From contig NZ_RKME01000004.1 in NCBI RefSeq assembly GCF_003797825.1, positions 62,001 through 126,000 of the forward strand: 64,000 bases of DNA. The letters run 5' to 3'. Numbering within the stretch: the first letter of the stretch is position 1; every line of letters starts with the position of its first letter. The notes beneath the pieces were generated by a model. The model worked only from the letters and a program-made list of their open reading frames with translations. It searched no databases and was not told the origin of the DNA. A program made the translations under genes and the position numbers. This DNA comes from Gordonia sp. OPL2 (GTDB taxonomy: Bacteria; Actinomycetota; Actinomycetes; Mycobacteriales; Mycobacteriaceae). Positions 27,565 to 37,000 of this stretch are shown here, piece after piece.

Positions 27565-28119
27565 ATGACCAGTAAGTTTCTGCAACTCGCGATGGTCGCG
27601 GTGGGGGCCGCGCTGACGCTGGGTTCGGTGTCGGCCTGTGCCGACGACTCGACGGCCACGGCACCGATCACCAGCAACCCTGTCACGACCACATCCATGT
27701 ACTCGACCCAGCCGAGCGCGGCGAGCGACACCACGAGCACCACCAGCGCGGCCCCGTCGGGTCAGCCCGACGATCAGCAGTCGGCCGCAGCCGGATCGCA
27801 GTTGCCGGCGACCGCGCCGAATCCGAACACGAACGTGCCGCAGAACTTCCCGGGTCCCAACGGGCAGAAGGTCGGTCAGAAGGGCCAGGCCTACCTGGCC
27901 GCCCTCAAGGCGCAGAAGGTGACTTTCATGGGTGACGCCGACAACTCGGTCGCGCTCACCATGGCCGAATACGTGTGCAGCGAGCGTCGCAAGGGCACCG
28001 ATCCGGTCACCGTCAAGGCGTTCGTGACAGCGTCGGTGGGCCCGGGCACCAAGACCGTCGCCGAGGCGAACTCCAAGGCCGACAAGGTGATCAAGGCCGC
28101 TGACGAGCATTACTGCTGA
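27565..28119 (+). CDS. DUF732 lipoprotein
   Basis: 184 residues starting MTSKFLQLAMVAVGAAL behind GAGGAAG. A lipobox LGSVSAC near residue 25 indicates a lipoprotein, and a long Thr/Ser/Ala/Pro-rich linker follows. The C-terminal ~80 residues have the DUF732 pattern, with two conserved Cys (EYVCSERRKG and DEHYC at the end) and an N-terminal AYLAALKAQKVTF. The function of DUF732 is unknown. The stop is 2 nt before the GTG of the Culp6-like gene, so they are co-transcribed, which links this lipoprotein to mycolate turnover by association only. Confidence 0.8.
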   Translation: MTSKFLQLAMVAVGAALTLGSVSACADDSTATAPITSNPVTTTSMYSTQPSAASDTTSTTSAAPSGQPDDQQSAAAGSQLPATAPNPNTNVPQNFPGPNGQKVGQKGQAYLAALKAQKVTFMGDADNSVALTMAEYVCSERRKGTDPVTVKAFVTASVGPGTKTVAEANSKADKVIKAADEHYC

Positions 28120-28121
28120 CG

Positions 28122-29120
28122 GTGGGCGCACGTAAGGCGACGCCGCGCCGCAAGCGCAGGCTGCCGAAACTCCTTCTGTTCTTCGGCCTGTTGGCCGTCA
28201 TCGCGATCATCCTGATCATCATCCTGGTGATCGTGCTGATCCAGCCGGGTCCGCCTCGGATTCCGGGCGGTCCCGGGCCGTCGACGTCGGAACCGCGCGA
28301 GCGGCCGGACGCTCAGTCGGCGGATTGCCCCGACGTGCTGACAGTGGTGATCCCCGGTACCTGGGAGTCGTCGGCCGACGACGACCCGTACAACCCGTCG
28401 GCCAATCCGCGATCGCTGATGTTGCGGGTGTCGAGCGCCATCGACGAACAGTTCCCGACCTCGCGCACGAGCGTCTACACCGTGCCCTACATCGCGCAGT
28501 TCCGGAACCCGACGAATCTCGCCGACCGGCAGGTCGACTACAACGTCTCGCGCACACAGGGTTACAAGCGCGCGGCCGGAAAGATCATCGACACCAACCA
28601 GAAGTGTCCGCTGACCCGTTACGTGATCATGGGCTTCTCGCAGGGCGCCGTCATCGCCGGCGATCTCGCGAGCAACATCGGTAACGGACGCGGCGTGCTC
28701 GACGCGGCGGATCAGGATCTGGTGCTCGGGGTCGGACTGATCGCCGACGGCCGCCGCCAACCGGGTGAGCAGAACGACATCACCCCGTCGCCGCCGGGTG
28801 TCGGCGCGGAGATCGCGTTGTCGGGGATGAGCAGTCTGGTGCCCGGGATCACCATGACCGGCCCACGGACCGGTGGGTTCGGCGAACTGCAGGACCGGGT
28901 CCAATCCATCTGTGCCCCCGGCGATCTCATCTGTGATTCGCCGACCGTCACCAACCCGCTGGGTGCTGTCCGTCAGTTGGCCGGTGCGATCAACAACCCG
29001 GTCCATGCCATGTACGCGACACCGCGATACTGGTCGCACGACGGCACGACGGCCACGCAATGGATGTACGGCTGGGCGAGCGACGTCATCGCCGAGGCCC
29101 CGCGGCCGAAACACAACTGA
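28122..29120 (+). CDS. Cutinase-family mycolate-associated hydrolase (Culp6/Rv3802c homologue)
   Basis: 332 residues (336 in M. tuberculosis Rv3802c, an essential phospholipase/thioesterase of envelope lipids). A basic N-terminus and one transmembrane anchor (residues ~18-42, LLLFFGLLAVIAIILIIILV) are followed by a Pro/Gly linker. The cutinase fold shows VVIPGTWESS, the nucleophile elbow MGFSQGAVIAGD, a paired Cys with acid in CAPGDLICDSP, and NNPVHAMYATPRYW with the catalytic His. The GTG start immediately follows the DUF732 stop. A strong hairpin lies 31 nt after the stop. Confidence 0.93.
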   Translation: MGARKATPRRKRRLPKLLLFFGLLAVIAIILIIILVIVLIQPGPPRIPGGPGPSTSEPRERPDAQSADCPDVLTVVIPGTWESSADDDPYNPSANPRSLMLRVSSAIDEQFPTSRTSVYTVPYIAQFRNPTNLADRQVDYNVSRTQGYKRAAGKIIDTNQKCPLTRYVIMGFSQGAVIAGDLASNIGNGRGVLDAADQDLVLGVGLIADGRRQPGEQNDITPSPPGVGAEIALSGMSSLVPGITMTGPRTGGFGELQDRVQSICAPGDLICDSPTVTNPLGAVRQLAGAINNPVHAMYATPRYWSHDGTTATQWMYGWASDVIAEAPRPKHN

Positions 29121-29151
29121 GTGTTCAGGCGCTCACGACCGTGGCATGCCG

Positions 29152-29200
29152 ACAGATGACGTCGAACGTATCGCTGATCGATACGTTCGACGTCATCTGT
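29152..29200. terminator. Perfect 22-bp hairpin between the Culp6-like gene and the NDH-2 gene
   Basis: Two 22-nt arms (29152-29173, 29179-29200) are exactly complementary around a CTGAT loop. The two neighbouring genes converge on it, 31 and 48 nt from their stops, so it probably serves both as a bidirectional terminator. Confidence 0.8.
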
Positions 29201-29248
29201 GGTCTCGCCCGGTGACTGTAACTCGTCGGCGAGATCAACTGATCGTTG

Positions 29249-30598
29249 TCAGGACTCTGCGCCGGGGGCCGGAATGCCCTGGCTGCGTGGGAAAGACGCC
29301 TCGTCGGCGCTGACGAGGCCGAACGAGACGAGCGGTCGAGGATAGACGGCGTCACCGAGATAGGCGGCCGAGACGGCCATGCGATTGGCACCGCGCGGCA
29401 ATGCCAACAGATGATAGGCGCGCGTGACCAGCTTGGCCGGGTACCCGGAGAGGTGCACGCCCACTGGGTTGGCGACCGCGAAGCGCGGACCGAGATCGAC
29501 GACGAGGCCGAGGTCGTTGTGTTTGTAGTTCTTCCGTGTGCCGACGCCGATGCTCGCGAGGACGTTGCGCGCCACCACTTTTCCCTGTCGGACGGCGTGC
29601 TGGGCCGTCGGTGGGGTGATCGCGTCGTCCTTGGTGAGATCCGGGACCGCAGCGGCATCGCCGGCCGCGAACACATCCGGGTGACCGGGCACGGACAGGT
29701 CGGCCCCGACGGTCAACCGCCCCTTCTCCGTCGGCAGTCCGAGCTCCTGGATCAGCGGGCTCGCGGTCACACCTGCGGCCCACGCGACCGTCCGCGTCTC
29801 CACAGTGGTGCCGTCGCTCAGCTCGGCGGATTCCGCGGTGAGCCGGTCGATGGTGGTGCCCAGCCGGACGTCGATGCCTCGGCCACGCAACACCTCGAGC
29901 ACGCGGTCGCCCAGCTTCTCGCCGACCTCGGGCATCACGCGGTCGGCCATGTCGAGCAGGACGAACCGCACGTCGTCGGGATCGGTTCCGCGGTGACGGG
30001 CGACCTCGTCGGCGAGCGCGCGCAACTGCGCGGTCAGTTCGGTGCCCGCATACGACGCACCGACGACGACGAAGGTGCGCCGCGCCCGGGCGACGGCGGG
30101 ATCGGGTTCGCGTGACGCCAGCTCGAGCTGTTCGAGCATCTGATCGCGGAGGTAGAGGGCTTCGGTCGCCGTCTTCAGCCCGCGGGCGTGCTCCGCGAGC
30201 CCGGGGATGTCGAAGAGGCGCGTCACCGAACCGGGTGTGAGGACGAGGCGGTCCCACTCCACCGTCTCCTCGGCATCCTCGCGATTGCGGATACGCAGGG
30301 TGTGGCGGTCGAGATCCACCGAGTCGACGCGGCCGGCGATCAGTTCGGCACCGGGCAGGCTCTCCGCGAGCGGGATCGCGACGAAGCGCGCATCGAGGAG
30401 CCCGCCGGCGACGTCGGGGAGCAGTGGCGTGTACAGCATGAAGTCGTCCGGGGAGATGAGCGTCACCCGGATCGGCTGGTCGGTGGACCGGTGCTGATGA
30501 CGAAGCAGTCGGCGTGCGGTCTCGAAACCGGCGAAGCCCGCGCCCACCACCACGATTCGCGTGGCGCGATCCGGTGCGGCTGCGGGGGTTTCTGTCAT
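29249..30598 (-). CDS. ndh: Type II NADH:quinone dehydrogenase
   Basis: 449 residues from ATG 30598, with GGAGAG about 10 nt upstream. FAD-binding VVVGAGFAGFETARRLL starts near residue 17. The second Rossmann motif VVVGASYAGTELTAQL for NADH lies near 180, and the C-terminal FAD-contact segment GDAAAVPD near 325, followed by TAQHAVRQGKVVARNV. The length and order match non-proton-pumping NDH-2, which feeds electrons from NADH to menaquinone at the inner membrane face. It lies in a place where mycobacteria have no gene between Rv3802c and fadD32. Divergent from the LLM gene. Confidence 0.88.
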   Translation of the reverse strand: MTETPAAAPDRATRIVVVGAGFAGFETARRLLRHQHRSTDQPIRVTLISPDDFMLYTPLLPDVAGGLLDARFVAIPLAESLPGAELIAGRVDSVDLDRHTLRIRNREDAEETVEWDRLVLTPGSVTRLFDIPGLAEHARGLKTATEALYLRDQMLEQLELASREPDPAVARARRTFVVVGASYAGTELTAQLRALADEVARHRGTDPDDVRFVLLDMADRVMPEVGEKLGDRVLEVLRGRGIDVRLGTTIDRLTAESAELSDGTTVETRTVAWAAGVTASPLIQELGLPTEKGRLTVGADLSVPGHPDVFAAGDAAAVPDLTKDDAITPPTAQHAVRQGKVVARNVLASIGVGTRKNYKHNDLGLVVDLGPRFAVANPVGVHLSGYPAKLVTRAYHLLALPRGANRMAVSAAYLGDAVYPRPLVSFGLVSADEASFPRSQGIPAPGAES

Positions 30599-30739
30599 CG
30601 GTGCCACGCTCTCCTGCGTTGTCGGCGTCGTCAAAGGTCCTCGTGTCCGTACCCGCTGCGGACCGGATGAAACCCGGATTGGGTCGATGGTCCCAGATGT
30701 GGTGTTGTCGATGCGCGCGATCGGATGCCATCGAATTGT

Positions 30740-30768
30740 TTGGTGGTGCCCTGACCCTGCATTACCGT
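30740..30768 (+). promoter_or_regulatory. Probable promoter of the LLM oxidoreductase gene
   Basis: TTGGTG (30740-30745), 17-bp spacer and TACCGT (30763-30768), in the 266-bp divergent region between the NDH-2 and LLM genes. The predicted leader is about 90 nt. Confidence 0.4.
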
Positions 30769-30864
30769 GATTGGGCGATCGGGACACCGATACATGCGAC
30801 CGCGCAGATGCGCGCCATGACACGCGCACGACGACACGCGCCTTACGCGCATGAGGAGTACTGA

Positions 30865-31851
30865 ATGAGCGACACCGGGAACCTGCGCAAGTTCCGGTTC
30901 GGTGCCGGCGGTGAGGGGAACAAGGACGAGGGGGGCGCGCGCAAGTTCGTGAAGCTCGCCCAGACCGCCGAGGAGTACGGCTACGACACGTTCGCCGTCC
31001 CCGACCACCTGGGCAACCAGGTCGGTCCCATCGCAGCGCTCGGCGCGCTGACCCAGGCGACCGACACCATCCGCCTGGCCACGTCCGTCCTGGCCAACGG
31101 GTGGCGGCACCCGGCACTCCTGGCCAAGGAGGCCACCACCATCGATGTGCTGTCCAAGGGACGCCTCGAACTGGGGATCGGCGCCGGCTGGATGAAGGAG
31201 GAGTTCGACAAGGCCGGCATCGAGTTCGAGTCGCCCGGTGTGCGGATCCGTCGCCTCGACGAGGCTCTCACCGTCCTCGACGGCCTGATGCGTGGCGAGA
31301 CCGTCGACTTCTCCGGCGAGTTCTACGAGATCAACGGACTCGAGGGCAGCCCGCGGCCGCGACAGGGCCCGCGTCCGCCGATCGCCGTCGGCGGTGGCGG
31401 TCCCAAGATGCTCGCGCTGGCCGCCAAGCACGCCGACATCATCTCGGTCGCACCCAGCACGACACGCGACGGAAAGATGCGACTCTCGGACATGACGATC
31501 GAGAAGACCGCCGAGCGGGTGGACCGCGTGCGGGAGGCCGCCGGCGACCGGTTCGCCGACATCGAGCTCAACTGGACCATTGCGGTGATCGTGATCACCG
31601 ACGACCGCGAGGCAACCGCCGAGATGGCGCTGAAGGCGCTGGAACAGGGCTATCCGCCCAACATCGCGCATGACACCGAGTTCACCGTCGACGACGTGCT
31701 GCACTCGCCGTACATCGCGATCGGCACGTTCGACGAGATCGCCGATCAGCTGCGCGAGGTCCGCCGACGGACCTCCATGTCCTATGTCGGCGTCTTCCCG
31801 ACGCAGATGGACGCATTCGCCCCGGTCATCCAGCTTCTCAAGGGGGAGTAG
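30865..31851 (+). CDS. LLM-class F420-dependent oxidoreductase
   Basis: 328 residues starting MSDTGNLRKFRFGAGGEG behind GAGGAG. The luciferase-like monooxygenase TIM-barrel pattern is clear: QTAEEYGYDTFAVPDHL, TIRLATSVLANGWRHPALLAKEATTID, GRLELGIGAGWMKEEFDKAGI and PIAVGGGGPKMLALAAKHADI. This matches the actinobacterial F420-dependent group. The substrate is unknown. It is upstream of fadD32 on the same strand (256-nt gap), but no sequence feature ties it to mycolates. Confidence 0.85.
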   Translation: MSDTGNLRKFRFGAGGEGNKDEGGARKFVKLAQTAEEYGYDTFAVPDHLGNQVGPIAALGALTQATDTIRLATSVLANGWRHPALLAKEATTIDVLSKGRLELGIGAGWMKEEFDKAGIEFESPGVRIRRLDEALTVLDGLMRGETVDFSGEFYEINGLEGSPRPRQGPRPPIAVGGGGPKMLALAAKHADIISVAPSTTRDGKMRLSDMTIEKTAERVDRVREAAGDRFADIELNWTIAVIVITDDREATAEMALKALEQGYPPNIAHDTEFTVDDVLHSPYIAIGTFDEIADQLREVRRRTSMSYVGVFPTQMDAFAPVIQLLKGE

Positions 31852-31986
31852 GATTGCCGACGGCCTGAATGCAAACGACGAGGTGAACGGACATCGGGCG
31901 CCGTGTGCACGGGGCATTGGCCCGGTGTGCGTGGTGGCGAAGATCGAGTTGTCGATCGTGAGCATTTCGAGCAGATAACAGTTTGG

Positions 31987-32006
31987 ACTACCGTGACCGC
32001 GGTAGT
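31987..32006. promoter_or_regulatory. Dyad upstream of fadD32
   Basis: ACTACCG (31987-31993) and CGGTAGT (32000-32006) form a perfect 7-bp inverted repeat around TGACCG, about 100 bp before the fadD32 ATG. It is a candidate operator. In mycobacteria this operon is controlled by MabR- and other regulators, but identity with those sites cannot be claimed. Confidence 0.4.
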
Positions 32007-32107
32007 ACTAGAGGGCGTGGATGGCGCAGGTCGGCGGCACGATGGGGGAGTGCCTGCCGCTCGGCGGGAGAATGCCGACTTCCACGTGGGGGCCACAGGA
32101 GCATTGG

Positions 32108-34009
32108 ATGTTGAACACAGAATTCGAGCAGTTTCTCGATGAGAACGGACAGCTGCACTTCACCGATGACGCGACGCTCGTCGACTATGTCGAGCGCAAC
32201 GTGCGGGAAGAGGCGGACACCCTCGCCTACCGTTTCATCGACTACAGCCGCGAGCGCGACGGCGAACCCCAGGATCTGACCTGGGCGGAGTTCGGCAAGC
32301 GCCTGCGGGCGGTGGCCGCTCGTCTCCAGCAGGTGACGAAGCCCGGTGACCGGGTCGCCATCCTGGCGCCGCAATCGCTCGAATACGTGATCGGCTTCTT
32401 CGCCGCGCTCTACGCCAGCAACATCGCGGTCCCGCTCTTCTCTCCCGACGAGCCCGGCCACACCGATCGTCTGACCGCTGTGCTCGACGACTGCAAGCCC
32501 ACCGCGATCCTCACGTCCACCAAGTCGGCAGAGGCCGTCCGCGACTTCTTCAAGCCGCTGCCCGCCAAGGAGCGCCCGCGCGTCATCGCGGTCGACGCGG
32601 TCCCCGACTCCGTCGGCTCGAGCTGGGTCGCGCCGGTCGCCGGCAAGGACCACAACAAGGACACCGTCGCCTACCTGCAGTACACCTCCGGCTCGACCCG
32701 CGTGCCCGCCGGCGTCGAGATCACCTACGAGGCCGTCGCCGCAAACGTGCTGCAGATCTACGACACCATCGAGATCGACCGCAACGCGCGCGGCGTCACC
32801 TGGCTGCCGATGTTCCACGACATGGGTCTGCTGACGGTCATCCTGCCGGCGCTCGGCGGCCGCTACATCACGATCATGAGCCCGCAGGCGTTCGTCCGCC
32901 GACCGGGACGCTGGATCAAGGAGCTCGCCGCCGCCAGCGACGGCGCGGAGACCTACGCCGCCGCCCCCAACTTCGCCTTCGAGCACGCCGCCGTGCGCGG
33001 ATTGCCGAAGGAGGGCGAGAACCTCGACCTGTCGAACGTCATCGGCCTCATCAACGGCTCCGAGCCGGTCACCGTCAGCTCGATGAAGAAGTTCAACGAC
33101 GCCTTCGCGCCGTACGGACTGCCGAAGACCGCCATCAAGCCCTGCTACGGCATGGCCGAGGCCACCCTCTTCGTCTCCGCCACGCAGCGTGAGAACGAGG
33201 CCAAGATCATCTACGTCGACCGCGACGAGCTCAATGCGGGCCAGTTCAAGATCGTCGACCAGCATGCGCCGAACGCTGTCGCGCAGGTTTCCTGCGGCCA
33301 GGTCGCGGTCAGCCAGTGGGCCACGATCGTCGACCCGGAGACCGCCACCGAGCAGGCCGACGGCCATGTCGGCGAGATCTGGTTGCACGGGCTCAACATC
33401 GGTGCCGGCTACTGGAACAAGCCGGGGGAGACCGAGGAGACCTTCGCGAACGCGCTGACCCATCCTCTCGCCGAGGGCAGCCACTCGGAGGGCGCACCCG
33501 CCGACGCGACCTGGATGCGCACCGGCGACTACGGCGTCTGGCTCGACGGCGAGCTCTACATCACCGGCCGCGTCAAGGACCTGGTGATCGTCGACGGCCG
33601 CAACCATTACCCGCAGGATCTCGAATACAGTGCGCAGGAAGCCAGTTCGAGCCTGCGCCCGGGCTTCGTCGCCGCGTTCTCGGTGCCGTCGAACCAACTG
33701 CCGCCGGTCGTGTTCGAGCAGTCGACGAGCGGGCTGAAGTTCGACGCCGACGACGCGTCGGAGCAGCTGGTCATCGTCGCCGAGCGAGGACCGGGCAAGA
33801 AGACGGACCCGCAGGAGATCGCCGACACCGTCCGCGCGGCCATCGCCGCACGTCACGGCGTGATGGCCCGCGACATCCTGCTCGTCCCGGCCGGGTCGAT
33901 CCCCCGTACATCGAGCGGCAAGATCGCCCGGCGTGCCACCCGCACCGCCTATGTCGACGGCAGCCTGCGCGGCGGCTACAAGCAGACCGCGTTCCCGGAC
34001 GCCGAATAG
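32108..34009 (+). CDS. fadD32: Long-chain fatty-acid AMP ligase FadD32
   Basis: FadD32 adenylates the meromycolic acid and loads it onto the N-terminal carrier domain of Pks13. The 633 residues (637 in M. tuberculosis) start [18 protein letters not shown] behind CAGGAG. Adenylation motifs are present: [19 protein letters not shown] (split A3 motif), [37 protein letters not shown] and a C-terminal SSGKIARR with the catalytic Lys. The RVPAGV insertion after TSGST is typical of FAAL enzymes and prevents CoA ligation. It precedes pks13 by 24 nt, the conserved mycolate operon order. Confidence 0.96.
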   Translation: MLNTEFEQFLDENGQLHFTDDATLVDYVERNVREEADTLAYRFIDYSRERDGEPQDLTWAEFGKRLRAVAARLQQVTKPGDRVAILAPQSLEYVIGFFAALYASNIAVPLFSPDEPGHTDRLTAVLDDCKPTAILTSTKSAEAVRDFFKPLPAKERPRVIAVDAVPDSVGSSWVAPVAGKDHNKDTVAYLQYTSGSTRVPAGVEITYEAVAANVLQIYDTIEIDRNARGVTWLPMFHDMGLLTVILPALGGRYITIMSPQAFVRRPGRWIKELAAASDGAETYAAAPNFAFEHAAVRGLPKEGENLDLSNVIGLINGSEPVTVSSMKKFNDAFAPYGLPKTAIKPCYGMAEATLFVSATQRENEAKIIYVDRDELNAGQFKIVDQHAPNAVAQVSCGQVAVSQWATIVDPETATEQADGHVGEIWLHGLNIGAGYWNKPGETEETFANALTHPLAEGSHSEGAPADATWMRTGDYGVWLDGELYITGRVKDLVIVDGRNHYPQDLEYSAQEASSSLRPGFVAAFSVPSNQLPPVVFEQSTSGLKFDADDASEQLVIVAERGPGKKTDPQEIADTVRAAIAARHGVMARDILLVPAGSIPRTSSGKIARRATRTAYVDGSLRGGYKQTAFPDAE

Positions 34010-34020
34010 TCACCGATCAG

Positions 34021-34034
34021 TAGTCTGGAAGCGA
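34021..34034 (+). promoter_or_regulatory. -10-like box directly before pks13
   Basis: TAGTCT at 34021-34026 ends 7 nt before the pks13 ATG. The intervening GGAAGCG could act as a weak ribosome-binding site, but the spacing is short. An internal leaderless promoter in the fadD32-pks13 interval is a possibility. Confidence 0.35.
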
Positions 34035-37000
34035 TGTCTGAACTGAATACCGACGAGTCCACACCCACCGCTCCCGCGGCACCCTCGGCCGAGGGCACCG
34101 CCGGGGAAACCGTCGGTGACCTGACCGTCGGTGAACTCCGCGACTGGTTGCGCTCCTGGGTCTCCACCGCAACGGGAATCCCGACCGATCAGATCTCCGA
34201 CGATCGGCCGATGGAGGAGTTCGGGCTCTCATCGCGCGATGCGGTGGCCCTGGCGGCCGACATCGAGGACAAGACCGGGGTCATCCTGACCGCCACGGTC
34301 GCCTACAACCATCCGACCATCGCGATGCTGGCCAAGCGCATCATCGAGGGTGATCCGGATGAGGGCCTCGACGACACCGCCGAGACGTTCTGGCAGCGCG
34401 AGCGCAGTTCCGACGACGACATCGCCATCGTCGGCCTGTCGACTCGATTCCCCAAGTCCGGCCACACACCGGAGACCACGTGGGAGTCCCTGATCTCCGG
34501 TCGCGACGGCATCTCCGATCTCCCGGAGGGGCGCTGGTCGGAGTTCACCTCCGATCCGCGGATCGCCGAGATCCTCGAGTCGTCGAACATCAAGGGCGGC
34601 TACCTCGACGACGTGAAGACGTTCGACGCGGACTTCTTCCAGATGAGCCCGCGCGAGGTCGAGATGGTCGACCCGCAGCAACGACTCGCTCTCGAACTCA
34701 CCTGGGAGGCGCTCGAACACGCGCACATCCCACCGAGCGACCTCAAGGGTGAGCAGGTCGGTGTCTTCATCGGCACCTCGACCAACGACTATCAGATGCT
34801 GGCGACCCTGGGGCTGGCCGACGGCGCCGAGGAGACCGCGGCCTACGCGCTGACCGGTACCTCGACCTCGGTGCTCGCCGGCCGCGTCTCCTACTTCTTC
34901 GACTTCCACGGCCCGGCCGTCGCCGTCGACACGGCTTGCTCGTCGTCACTGGTGGCGGTCCATCAGGCGGTGCGCAGCCTGCGATCGGGTGAATCCGACG
35001 TCGCGCTCGCCGGCGGCGTCAACATGATCCTGACCCCCGCCGCCACGCTGGGCTTCGACAAGATCGGCGCCCAGGCCAAGGACGGCCACATCAAGGCGTT
35101 CTCGTCCGACGCCGACGGCATGATCCGCGCCGAGGGCGGCGGGCTGTTCGTCCTCAAGCGCATGGCCGACGCCCGTCGCGACGGCGATCAAGTGCTCGCG
35201 GTCGTCGCCGGCAGCGCGGTCAACTCCGACGGCCGGTCCAACGGCCTGCCCGCGCCGAATCCCGAGGCCCAGGTCGACGTCCTGCGCAGCGCCTATGTCG
35301 ACGCCGCGATCGACCCGCGCACCGTCGACTACGTGGAGGCGCACGGCACCGGCACCGTCCTCGGTGACCCGATCGAGGCCGACGCCCTCGGACGTGTCGT
35401 CGGCCGGGGCCGCACCGTCGGCAAGCCCGCGCTGCTCGGTTCGGTGAAGACCAACTTCGGACACATGGAATCCGCGGCCGGCGCCGGAGCGCTTGCCAAG
35501 GTAGTCCTGTCGCTGCAGAACGATCGGCTGCCGGCCTCGCTGAACTACAGCGGGCCCAACCCGTACATCCAGTTCGACTCGTCCGGCCTCAAGGTGATCC
35601 CCGAGGCGGCCGACTGGCCGCGCTACAGCGGTCACGCCATCGCCGGTGTGTCCGGCTTCGGTTTCAGCGGTACCAACGCGCACGTGGTCGTGCGTGAGGT
35701 GCTGCCGTCGGATCTGGGTGCGTCGGAACCAGCAGACAGCTCCCTGAGGAGCGAGCTCGACGACTCCGACAGCTCCCTGAGGAGCGAGCTTGCGAGCGTC
35801 ACGAAGGGCGACCTCCCTGCCTCCGCCGCGGAGACGCCCGACGACGATGACGACGACTTCCTGACCGAGGCCGAGCGCGCCGTGCTCGCCGCGCAGGAAC
35901 GCGCCGCCGCCACCGATGAGGCCACCACCGACACCGATCCCGCCGACGGCTTCGCCCCGTGCGCGGTCGAGGGCTCGGTCGTCCCGCTGGTGATCTCCGG
36001 GTTCTTGCCGTCGCGTCGTCGCAAGTCGGCCGCCGACCTGCTCGACTGGCTGGAATCCGAAGCGGGACAGGCTGCTCCGCTCGCCGACATCGGTCGCGCA
36101 CTCGCACACCGCAACCACGGACGCTCGCGCGCCGTGGTGATGGCCCGCACGCACGAGGACGCGGTCACCGGTGTCCGCGCGGTCGCCGAGGGCAAGAACA
36201 ATCCGCTGGTCTATGTCGCCGATGCGCCCGACGCGGCGTCGGCGGTCTGGTTGCTGTCCGGATTCGGTTCACAGCACCGCAAGATGGCCAAGCAGCTCTA
36301 CCAAGAGAACCCGGTGTTCGCGAAGAACGTCGATCGTGTCGACGAGTACGTGCAGAACGAGCTCGGGTACTCCATCGCGGAGATGTTCCTCGACGACGAG
36401 CAGACCTACGGCATCGAGACGAGCCAGGTCGGCATCTACACGATCCAGGTCGCGCTCGCGGACACCCTGCGACATTTCGGTGCGGAACCCGGTGTGCTGG
36501 TGCCGCATTCGATGGGTGAGGCGTCGGCGTCGTACATCAGCGGAGGTCTCTCGCTCGAGGACGCCACGCGGGTGATCTGCCAGCGTTCGCGACTCATGGG
36601 TGAGGGCGAGTCGATGCTGGCAGGCGACGACATCCGCCTGATGGCGCTCGTCGAGTACAGCGCCGAGGACATCAGCGACGTCCTCGTGGACTATCCGGAT
36701 CTCGAGATCTGCGTCTACGCGGCGCCGACCCACACCGTGATCGGCGGGCCCGAGTCGCAGGTCGACGCGATCGTCGCGCGCGCCGAGGAGGAGGGCAAGC
36801 TCGGTCGCAAACTGCAGACCAAGGGTGCCAGCCACACCTCCCAGATGGACCCGCTGCTCGGTGAACTCGCCTACGAGCTCACCGGGATCGAGCCGCAGCG
36901 TCCGACGGTCGGGTTCTACAGCTCGGTCGACCGTGAGACGTTCTACCGGCCCGGGCACGACCCGGTCCACACCATCGACTACTTCACCAAGGGTCTGCGC

